Assembly: GCA_905236735.1 (NCBI GenBank)
Contig: CAJOOU010000186.1
Location: 1-6,957, forward strand
Direction: 5' to 3'
DNA: 6,957 nt
Source: an uncultured Eubacterium sp.
GTDB taxonomy: Bacteria; Bacillota; Clostridia; Lachnospirales; Lachnospiraceae
Shown here: positions 1 through 6,285 of the stretch, in pieces
Position numbering within the stretch: the first letter of the stretch is position 1
Layout of the letters: every line of letters starts with the position of its first letter
Notes under the pieces: model-generated
What the model saw: the letters and a program-made list of their open reading frames with translations, nothing else
Databases searched by the model: none
What the model was told of the DNA's origin: nothing
Program-made: the position numbers and the translations under genes

Positions 1-34
1 AAAAAGCAATTATTATTGATTTTAAAAATATCAT
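1..34 (-). CDS. cobS: CobS, adenosylcobinamide-GDP ribazoletransferase (N-terminal fragment, runs off the left edge)
   Basis: Only 11 codons are in the window, reading MIFLKSIIIAF, and the frame is open to the edge. Seen: an ATG one base after the cobU stop, with a GAGGG ribosome-binding site 9 nt upstream inside the cobU tail. Known: CobS is an integral membrane protein that joins adenosylcobinamide-GDP to alpha-ribazole or its phosphate, and many members begin with a short Lys-Ser-hydrophobic stretch before a Phe-Ser-Met-Tyr motif, which this fits. cobS commonly follows cobT and cobU. Inference: identity rests on the start context, these few residues and the operon position, so another membrane protein is possible. 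Confidence 0.7.
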   Translation of the reverse strand, partial: MIFLKSIIIAF

Positions 35-35
35 A

Positions 36-545
36 TCACTTAACCCTCACGGGTATCCCCACAACAACTTCGGTTACCCTGTCTGCCATCCCGGCGAGCT
101 CGCGGTTTACTTTTGCAAGCGCTATTATATAGTCCTCTGTAAATTCATCATATCCTCCGCCATCATTTCCAACTTCTCCGGTCACAACCACCAGATTATC
201 CACCTGTTTTTTCAGCCTTTCTATACCTTTTACTACTCTTTTTTCCGCTCCGCATCTTTCCCCTGTAAACATTTCGTTTGCCAAAAGGTTTGTTACGCAC
301 TCTACAAGTGCTCCCTTTGCCTCTGCCGGAAGATTCAGTCCTACAAAATCACATGGCCTTTCTATGGTTTCAAATCCCTTGCCGTCTCTAAGATGCCTGT
401 GTCTCATTATCCTCTCCGCGCTTTTTGGTGAATCGCTTTCCATTGTAGCTATATAATACTTGCCTCTCTTCAGATTGCCAAGAAGACCTTCTGCATACTC
501 ACTTTTACCACTGGCTGCGCCGCCCGTTACAAGTTCAAACATCAC
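36..545 (-). CDS. cobU: CobU/CobP, bifunctional adenosylcobinamide kinase / adenosylcobinamide-phosphate guanylyltransferase
   Basis: A cytoplasmic enzyme that phosphorylates adenosylcobinamide and then transfers GMP from GTP to give adenosylcobinamide-GDP, the substrate of CobS. Seen: a P-loop GGAASGKS at residues 8-15; YIAT at 31-34; an RIMRHRHLR stretch whose His49 aligns with the guanylylated His46 of Salmonella CobU; ECVTNLLAN (82-90) and VTGEVGNDG (121-129), which match conserved CobU blocks; and a C-terminal NRELAGMADRVTEVV block. At 168-169 residues it is slightly shorter than the roughly 180 usual for the family but has all blocks. The longest frame starts at GTG 545, overlapping the cobT stop by 4 nt. 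The next codon is ATG at 542, giving a TGATG junction with AGAGG 8 nt upstream, and it is probably the true start. Confidence 0.93.
   Translation of the reverse strand: MMFELVTGGAASGKSEYAEGLLGNLKRGKYYIATMESDSPKSAERIMRHRHLRDGKGFETIERPCDFVGLNLPAEAKGALVECVTNLLANEMFTGERCGAEKRVVKGIERLKKQVDNLVVVTGEVGNDGGGYDEFTEDYIIALAKVNRELAGMADRVTEVVVGIPVRVK
44..48 (-). promoter_or_regulatory. Ribosome-binding site for cobS
   Basis: GAGGG on the minus strand, 9 nt before the ATG at 34. It lies within the last codons of cobU, so cobS translation is probably coupled to cobU. It supports the ATG at 34 as a real start. Confidence 0.5.
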
Positions 546-1624
546 TCAAACCTCTCATACTTTGCTACACCCATCTCATCAAACCCTGCACCTGTCTTAT
601 ATATTACATCTACAACTTTAAGCATGGAATAAAGCATAACAGCGCCACTCCCCTCTCCCAATGCAAGCTCTGCATCTATCACAGTAAACAATCCCAGAGC
701 GTCACTTATCAGCTTCGTACCTCTTTCCTTACCTATATGAGAAGAAACAAGATAATCTTTTACACCCGGCAGAATGCTTTCCGCACAAAGAGCCGCAGTC
801 TGCGCAATAAGACCGTCAAGTATTACAGGAATACCATATACAGCCCCACCTATACATAGACCGCAAAGGCCCGCTATATCAAGACCTCCCACACACTGCA
901 AAGCCTTAAAAGCTCTCTCTTTTTTGTCGACTATTTCCAAAAGCCCGTATCTTTCTATTGCCTCATCAATTATCCTTATCTTCTTTTGAAGGGCGCTGTC
1001 ACTAAGACCCGCTCCTCTGCCTGTAAGTTTATCCGCGGGATAACCAAGTATCGCCGAGCTGACAGCGCTGCTGGTAGTGGTATTTCCTATACCCATTTCA
1101 CCGGTCAGCAATATCTTTCCTCCCATTTCGGATATCTCCCCAGCTTCTTCGATACCAACGGATATGGCCTTAATCACTTCTTCTTCGGTAAGCGCCGGCT
1201 CCTTCGCAAAATTTCTCGTCCCATATCTTACCTTGCGTTTTTTTACTCCGGCCGGGGTATCTCCGTCTATACCGACATCGACAGCCACGGCAGATATATT
1301 TTCAGCCGCTGCAGCTATAAAAGACAGGCTTTTGCCCATCCCCATTTTCTCTGCAACCACTCCTGTTACATAACTTCCGCACTGACTTACCCCCTCTTCT
1401 ACTATGCCGTTATCTGCACACATTTCCACCAGATACGCCGGTGCAATCTCAACCCTGACATTTCCGCTTGCTGCTCCTATTTTCATAAAAATATTTTCAA
1501 ATTCGCCAAGAGAGTCCAGAGGTTTGGCTATGGTATCCCATCTGTCCTTAATTGCACTTTTTAGAGCCTTATCCGGTTTTGTTATGTTTATATTAAACAG
1601 TTCGTCTTTATGTTTAATTGTCAT
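542..1624 (-). CDS. cobT: CobT, nicotinate-nucleotide--dimethylbenzimidazole phosphoribosyltransferase
   Basis: Transfers the phosphoribosyl group of nicotinate mononucleotide to a lower-ligand base (classically 5,6-dimethylbenzimidazole), giving alpha-ribazole-5'-phosphate and nicotinate. Seen: PLDSLGEFE (35-43); CADNGIVEEGVSQ (69-81), matching the family's ADHGV-type block; GEMGIGNTTTSSA (175-187), where Glu176 probably corresponds to substrate-contacting Glu174 of Salmonella CobT; TGRGAGL (201-207); and LGEGSGA (322-328), whose Glu324 probably corresponds to catalytic Glu317. The 360 residues match normal family length (about 350). The ATG has GGAG 7 nt upstream and overlaps the preceding cobQ stop by 11 nt, so translation is likely coupled. 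The sequence cannot say which base this organism attaches; anaerobes often use alternatives to dimethylbenzimidazole. Confidence 0.96.
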   Translation of the reverse strand: MTIKHKDELFNINITKPDKALKSAIKDRWDTIAKPLDSLGEFENIFMKIGAASGNVRVEIAPAYLVEMCADNGIVEEGVSQCGSYVTGVVAEKMGMGKSLSFIAAAAENISAVAVDVGIDGDTPAGVKKRKVRYGTRNFAKEPALTEEEVIKAISVGIEEAGEISEMGGKILLTGEMGIGNTTTSSAVSSAILGYPADKLTGRGAGLSDSALQKKIRIIDEAIERYGLLEIVDKKERAFKALQCVGGLDIAGLCGLCIGGAVYGIPVILDGLIAQTAALCAESILPGVKDYLVSSHIGKERGTKLISDALGLFTVIDAELALGEGSGAVMLYSMLKVVDVIYKTGAGFDEMGVAKYERFE

Positions 1625-3842
1625 AATATTTCTCCATTATTTCATATATCCTTGGCATATCCAGCGATTGCCTTGTTATATCCGCCAGCCTGTCATACTC
1701 TTTTTCCATAAGACTCTCAAAACTTTCACCACCGTTTTTTAGTTTCACACCCTTTCTCTCTGCCAATGCCTCTGCCGCCAAAAAAGCAACATCACCGTTA
1801 TCGAAAAATCCGTGTATGAATGTTCCGTATACATTACCATTTGAAACAATCGGCGCGTCTAATCCCGGGACTTTTCCCATATGTATTTCGTAGCCCTTTA
1901 TCTTTCTGCCGTTTAAAACAGAAAAAACGCCGCCAATATTGTTTACTACAGCTTCCGTCTGCTTTGTTTCTTTGTTTTTGTCAAATATTACATCTCCATT
2001 TAACAGCCTTAGCCCTTCGGCCGTACCGCCGTTTTCAGCTTCATTTCTATCATCAATACTCTCGCATAGCATCTGGTATCCCCCACAAATCCCCATAACA
2101 GGAACACCTTCTCCCGTCTTTTTTATAATCTCATCGGCAAGCCCTGCATTTCTCATCCATTCAAGGTCCGCTATAGTGCTCTTGCTTCCGGGCAGTATGA
2201 TAAAGTCAGGGTTCTTTAGTTCTGCTCTGTCGGATACATACCTTACCCCCACTCCATCAATCATTTCAAATGGATGTAAATCGGTAAAATTCGATATTTT
2301 GGGAAATCTGATTACAGCCACATCAATGATACCGCCACCTGCATATAAAAATCTGTCCGACAAAGAATCCTCATCATCAAGTGACAGATTTTCATACGGC
2401 ATAAGACCTAAAGTATCTATACCACTTAAATCTTTAAGCATATCTATTCCCGGATAAAGCAGCGTCTTATCGCCTCTGAATTTATTTATTATAAATCCTT
2501 CCACCCTGGATTTTTCATCTTCTTTTAGTAAATTTACAGTACCTGTAAGCTGGGCAAAAACTCCTCCCCTGTCTATATCTCCTACAATTATAACCGGCGC
2601 ATCAAGTTCTGTGGCAAGTCCCATATTTACAATATCGTTTTCCCTTAGATTAATCTCAGCCGGCGAACCGGCTCCCTCAATTACAACAATATCATACTCA
2701 TCCTCAAGTCTTGTGAACGCACCTGTAATTACAGGCATAAGTTCTTTTTTATATGCAAAGTATTCTTTTGCACTCATATTTCCTATGCTCTTACCGTTTA
2801 CTATTACCTGAGAGCCAATGTCCGTAGTAGGCTTTAAAAGGATCGGGTTCATATCTGCAGACGGCGTTATACCGGCAGAGCGCGCCTGCATCACCTGCGC
2901 CCTGCCCATTTCAAGTCCCTCATCCGTTATGTAAGAATTAAGTGACATATTCTGGGATTTAAAGGGGCACACCTTGTAACCGTCCTGCTTAAAAACCCTG
3001 CACAGGCCGGCCGCAACCAGACTTTTGCCTACTCCCGACATCGTTCCCTGTATCATTATTACCCTGGCTTTTTTCCTTCTTTTTACTCTGCAGGTTAAAG
3101 ATGATTTCGCGGTTTTATAATCCATATCAAACAGCCGGCATATGTACTCATCTGTAAGCACCTCTTCCGCTGTTCCCAGCTTATCAGCCTTGCCTGCCTT
3201 AAGTGCAAGAACTTTGTCGCTGAATCTTCTTGCCATATCAAGTTCATGCATCGACATTATCACACATATATTTTTTTCGACAGCCAGCTTTCTTATCAGG
3301 GTAAGAATCTCAAATCTATATTTAATATCTAAAAAAGAGGTCGGTTCATCAAGCAACAGCACCTCCGGCTCCTGGCACAGCGCCCTTGCTATTATAACCC
3401 TTTGCTTCTGCCCGTCAGAAAGAGAATCAAACGGCTCCATTAAAAGTTCCGTTAATCCCGCAAGAGAAGCAGCATATTTTACCTCCTCATCATCTTTTTC
3501 GGACAGCCCGCCCATTATTCCGGTATACGGGTAACGACCTGCGGCAATCATCTCATATACCCGCATGTATTCTCCGAATGATTTTTGAGTAGATACAAAT
3601 GACTGTCTTTTGGCAAGCTCCTTTATACCAATATTTTTTAAAGAATCCTCGCCTATATAAACAGCGCCCCCAAGAAGCTTTAGCTCTCCTGTCAGAGACT
3701 TTAAAAAGGTGGATTTCCCGGCTCCGTTAGGTCCTATTACGGCAAGGATTTCTCCCCCGAAAAGTTCAGCAGTGATACCTTCTGCTATTATTCTTTTCCC
3801 ATATCCCACATTGATATTTTCACATCTGAAAGCTCTATCCAT
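1614..3842 (-). CDS. cobQ: Fusion protein: BtuD/FepC-type ABC transporter ATPase + cobyric acid synthase (CobQ/CbiP)
   Basis: Two complete proteins in one 742-residue frame. Residues 1 to about 250 are an ABC ATPase of the iron-siderophore/B12 class: Walker A GPNGAGKS (37-44), Q-loop Gln86, signature LSDGQ (141-145, Asp in place of the usual second-position Gly), Walker B VLLLDEPTS (161-169), D-loop and H-loop His199. Residues 263-742 are cobyric acid synthase, which amidates side chains b, d, e and g of adenosylcobyrinic acid a,c-diamide using glutamine and ATP: P-loop GTMSGVGKS (266-274), FKSQNM (294-299), KPTTDIGSQVIVNG (337-350), class I amidotransferase-like GICGGYQML with nucleophile Cys586, GYEIHMGK (650-657) and His677 in FIHGF. 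A basic linker (252-260) joins them. The start overlaps the permease stop by 8 nt, with GGAG 8 nt upstream. Each half is near its normal family length, so neither looks decayed. An assembly indel fusing two genes cannot be excluded by reading alone. Confidence 0.93.
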   Translation of the reverse strand: MDRAFRCENINVGYGKRIIAEGITAELFGGEILAVIGPNGAGKSTFLKSLTGELKLLGGAVYIGEDSLKNIGIKELAKRQSFVSTQKSFGEYMRVYEMIAAGRYPYTGIMGGLSEKDDEEVKYAASLAGLTELLMEPFDSLSDGQKQRVIIARALCQEPEVLLLDEPTSFLDIKYRFEILTLIRKLAVEKNICVIMSMHELDMARRFSDKVLALKAGKADKLGTAEEVLTDEYICRLFDMDYKTAKSSLTCRVKRRKKARVIMIQGTMSGVGKSLVAAGLCRVFKQDGYKVCPFKSQNMSLNSYITDEGLEMGRAQVMQARSAGITPSADMNPILLKPTTDIGSQVIVNGKSIGNMSAKEYFAYKKELMPVITGAFTRLEDEYDIVVIEGAGSPAEINLRENDIVNMGLATELDAPVIIVGDIDRGGVFAQLTGTVNLLKEDEKSRVEGFIINKFRGDKTLLYPGIDMLKDLSGIDTLGLMPYENLSLDDEDSLSDRFLYAGGGIIDVAVIRFPKISNFTDLHPFEMIDGVGVRYVSDRAELKNPDFIILPGSKSTIADLEWMRNAGLADEIIKKTGEGVPVMGICGGYQMLCESIDDRNEAENGGTAEGLRLLNGDVIFDKNKETKQTEAVVNNIGGVFSVLNGRKIKGYEIHMGKVPGLDAPIVSNGNVYGTFIHGFFDNGDVAFLAAEALAERKGVKLKNGGESFESLMEKEYDRLADITRQSLDMPRIYEIMEKYYDN
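3054..3065 (-). promoter_or_regulatory. Candidate internal ribosome-binding site and start for CobQ alone
   Basis: Within the fusion linker the minus strand reads AGGG, five bases (TAATA), then ATG for Met263. Met263 sits where stand-alone CobQ proteins normally begin, directly before the IQGTMS P-loop block. A more distant AGAAGGA lies 17 nt before the ATG, too far for a usual site. Seen: correct spacing and position. Inferred: initiation here would give a separate 480-residue CobQ alongside the fusion. Purine-rich lysine/arginine codons make such motifs common by chance. Confidence 0.35.
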
Positions 3843-4854
3843 TTATTCTTCTCCGACTCAGCATTATCCATATAACCACAGGCGCTCCGAACACAGCCGT
3901 AACAGTACTTATGGAAAGCTCCGTTGGTGCAAATGCCGTTCGTGCAATCAAATCACAAGTCATACAAATCGCGCTTCCCAAAAGGAACCCTCCCGGAAGT
4001 ATTATCTTTGGCGCAGATGTTCCAAACATTTTTTTTGTAAGATGAGGTACCGCAACACCCACAAACGAAACAGGGCCGGCAAATGCGGTAACACACGCCG
4101 CAAGCATCCCTGAAATCAAGAGCAGCATTATTTTAAACATTCTTATATTAACACCTACATTCGCCGCATGTGCTTCGCCTATAAGATAAGCCCCCATCGG
4201 CTTTGAAATAAGTATGGCCCCTATCATACAGACCGCAACTGTTATGCCCATTATCTTAATCTGTTGCCAGCTCATTCCCGAGAAACTGCCCATTGACCAG
4301 TTGTGCAGATTGACAATATTGGAATCATCAGCAAAGCTCACCAGAAAATCAGTAAGCGCCGAAAATATATACCCTATCATTACTCCGCAGATAATAAGCA
4401 CTCCCGTCGAACGGCTTTTGCCCGAAAAAAGCAGAATAAACGCCAGACTTATCATGGCTCCGATAAATGCGGCACCAATCATAGCAAATGACGATATTCC
4501 CCTTCCAATCCCCAGTAGATATATCATCACAAGGGCCACGGAAAGTTTTGCTCCCGATGATATGCCCAGCACAAAAGGTCCGGCTATCGGATTGGCAAAA
4601 AAAGTCTGGAGCATAAAGCCCGATACGCACAGCGCCCCTCCAAGTATAAAGGCCGCAATAACCCTGGGGAGTCTTATGCTGAGAATAATGCTTAGATTTT
4701 CCGTAGTTCCTTCTTTAAAAAGGACTGCCCTTATACTCTCTGCAAAAGATATGTCCGCAGAGCCCGCCGAAATACTGATTACCAGCAAAACAGCGCACAA
4801 TACCAAAAGAACGATAAACAATAAAAAATTTTTAGTCTTATTTTTCATACTCAT
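3835..4854 (-). CDS. BtuC/FecCD-type ABC transporter permease (corrinoid, heme or siderophore class)
   Basis: Membrane permease of the type II importer family (FecCD/BtuC), which works as a dimer with two ATPases and a binding protein. Seen: hydrophobic segments spread over the whole 339 residues, starting with a helix at about 9-30; the family block RLPRVIAAFILGGALCVSG (61-79) followed by the Q83/NPIAGP/LGISSGA region to 102; the GPVSFVGVAVPHLTK block (260-274), which belongs to the ATPase-contacting cytoplasmic loop region; DLIAR (301-305); and the C-terminal ELSISTVTAVFGAPVVIWI (312-330). Length is normal. The gene lies between its binding protein and an ATPase, so the importer is complete. 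Position inside B12 genes argues for a corrinoid substrate, but heme or siderophore cannot be excluded by sequence. ATG at 4854 overlaps the upstream gene by 17 nt; a second in-frame ATG at 4848 is possible, and neither has a strong ribosome-binding site. Confidence 0.93.
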   Translation of the reverse strand: MSMKNKTKNFLLFIVLLVLCAVLLVISISAGSADISFAESIRAVLFKEGTTENLSIILSIRLPRVIAAFILGGALCVSGFMLQTFFANPIAGPFVLGISSGAKLSVALVMIYLLGIGRGISSFAMIGAAFIGAMISLAFILLFSGKSRSTGVLIICGVMIGYIFSALTDFLVSFADDSNIVNLHNWSMGSFSGMSWQQIKIMGITVAVCMIGAILISKPMGAYLIGEAHAANVGVNIRMFKIMLLLISGMLAACVTAFAGPVSFVGVAVPHLTKKMFGTSAPKIILPGGFLLGSAICMTCDLIARTAFAPTELSISTVTAVFGAPVVIWIMLSRRRING

Positions 4855-6283
4855 CCAACTTCTTTAAAAATGACAGTTCCTCTTCACTTCCCGTTATCAC
4901 CTTGTTAAAATCAAGTATCATTTCACCTATAGCCGTCGTCTGCTGAAAGGTACTGGCCGGCATACACCATACATTTCCTTCCTGCACCGCCTTAAAATCA
5001 GCAAAAACCGAAGACAGCGCCAATAAATCGTCTACTCCTGAAAGTTCTCCTGTTATAGTGCTGTTATAAATAATTATATCCGCATCCTTTGCTGCATCAT
5101 AAAAGCTTTCCATATCCATATTCATTGTGGAAAGCGCATTATCATCACCTGTGAGTCCGTCAAGTACATAACTCCCTCCTGCCATCTCAATCATTTTGGG
5201 AATATAGTCGCCCGACTTTCTCACATTGACTATCCCGTTTGATGTCACATAAAAAAATGCGACACTTTTCCCATCCGTCTCCGCAGTCTCGAGATTTTCC
5301 ACCTTTTGTACTTCTTCAGTAAAAAAACTTTCAGCTTCTTCTTCTTTATCCAGAATTATTCCGTAAAGCTTTATCCACTCAAGACGCCCCAAAGGATGTG
5401 ATTCATAACTCGATTTTTCCACAATAACATTTATACCAAGCTTTTCTATCTCTTCTTTTATCTCCGGACTGTGATATATCATGGTATTTTCTATGGCAAG
5501 AGAGACCTTTAAAGCAAGCAGCTTCTCATAATCGGGTGCGGAGTATTTACCTATATATTCTATATCTCCGCCATCCATAAGATTCTTTATATCTTCTATA
5601 TACCAGTCCGAACTTTCCGTGCTTACACACTTTATATTTTCCAGCGCATCTATTGCCCTAAACAGATCCGGCACGGAAGATGAAGCCGCATAGATATTTT
5701 CCGGATTTTTTTCAATTATAACCGCCCCATCTTCTACCGCACTACATCCTTCTTCCCTTATGAGAAACTTTTCATCATCTATGGTAATAAGTCTGCAGCC
5801 GTCATCATACTTAATAACAGAAAACCCTTCTGCATATTCATTTCCGGATTCTGCGCCATCGGTATGAGAATACGACACCTCTACTAGCGAGTTCCAATCA
5901 AATGTTAAAACATAATTTATCTCATAGGGCTGGCTCATCGCTGTTGTATCAGCTACAACTTCAAGACTCTCCTGTCCCAGTGTAACAGGGAGCAAAAACA
6001 CTGAATTTCCGTCGTCATTTACAGGATAATATGTTTCATCGTCAAGTATCATGTAATCATAATACGGACTGCTCCACTCAATTTTCACTTTGGCCAGACC
6101 ATCTTCTATTGTAAGAGGCGCAGGTGTGGTAACAGAGGCTCTGCCGCTTCCTCCTTCAAGCGACACCTCTATTGTGTAGCTGCCGTCTGCGTAAGTCTTC
6201 TCTGTACATGAACAAATAAGCATAGCTGTCCCTATAAGGACAGCTATGCTTATTATTTTTCTTAGTTTCTTTGATATTCTCAC
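4838..6283 (-). CDS. ABC transporter substrate-binding lipoprotein with an extra N-terminal beta-rich domain (BtuF/FepB type)
   Basis: An extracellular, membrane-anchored binding protein for the adjacent importer. Seen: a basic N-terminus, hydrophobic core (about 10-23) and lipobox-like ICSC with lipidated Cys26 (Cys at the -2 position is unusual). Residues 33-128 form a beta-rich domain opening DGSYTIEVSLEGGSG, with LTIEDG at 57-62, a tyrosine-rich SSPYYDYM at 71-78 and FLLPV at 96-100. Residues about 150-470 fit the periplasmic-binding PF01497 class: KYSAPDYEKLLAL (246-258), a KEEIEKLGINVIVEKSSY block (276-293), GRLEWIKLYGIIL (299-311), NVRKSGDYIPKMIEMAGG (353-370) and the terminal VQEGNVW (433-439). 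At 481 residues it is longer than simple BtuF proteins (about 270-350) because of the extra domain. Start is GTG with GAGGA 6 nt upstream, 2 nt after the previous stop. Ligand unproven; a corrinoid is the best guess from context. Confidence 0.9.
   Translation of the reverse strand: MRISKKLRKIISIAVLIGTAMLICSCTEKTYADGSYTIEVSLEGGSGRASVTTPAPLTIEDGLAKVKIEWSSPYYDYMILDDETYYPVNDDGNSVFLLPVTLGQESLEVVADTTAMSQPYEINYVLTFDWNSLVEVSYSHTDGAESGNEYAEGFSVIKYDDGCRLITIDDEKFLIREEGCSAVEDGAVIIEKNPENIYAASSSVPDLFRAIDALENIKCVSTESSDWYIEDIKNLMDGGDIEYIGKYSAPDYEKLLALKVSLAIENTMIYHSPEIKEEIEKLGINVIVEKSSYESHPLGRLEWIKLYGIILDKEEEAESFFTEEVQKVENLETAETDGKSVAFFYVTSNGIVNVRKSGDYIPKMIEMAGGSYVLDGLTGDDNALSTMNMDMESFYDAAKDADIIIYNSTITGELSGVDDLLALSSVFADFKAVQEGNVWCMPASTFQQTTAIGEMILDFNKVITGSEEELSFLKKLDEYEK
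6215..6254. repeat. Perfect 17-bp inverted repeat with 6-nt loop inside the binding-protein gene
   Basis: Left arm AATAAGCATAGCTGTCC, loop CTATAA, and right arm the exact reverse complement, on the plus strand. It covers codons 10-23 of the binding protein (signal-peptide core) and begins about 30 nt downstream of both the GTG start and the preceding lipoprotein stop. In the mRNA it would form a strong hairpin, with A-rich sequence before it and TTATTTGTT at and after its 3' side. A perfect match of this length is very unlikely by chance in coding sequence. Possible roles are translation-sensitive attenuation or protection of the upstream lipoprotein message. Function is inferred only. Confidence 0.9.
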
Positions 6284-6285
6284 TT

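Noticed and set aside
774..1742. Several overlapping plus-strand open frames opposite cobT and the end of cobQ
   Set aside because: Their translations show no recognisable domain and are low-complexity. They mirror strongly conserved coding on the minus strand and have no operon context.
4349..4630. Minus-strand frame of 93 codons inside the permease gene
   Set aside because: It is an alternative frame of the permease coding sequence, with Cys/Ser-rich, non-family sequence; a shadow.
4214..4867. Long plus-strand open frame (217 codons) opposite the permease
   Set aside because: It is the antisense shadow of a clear FecCD permease and its product has no recognisable family features.
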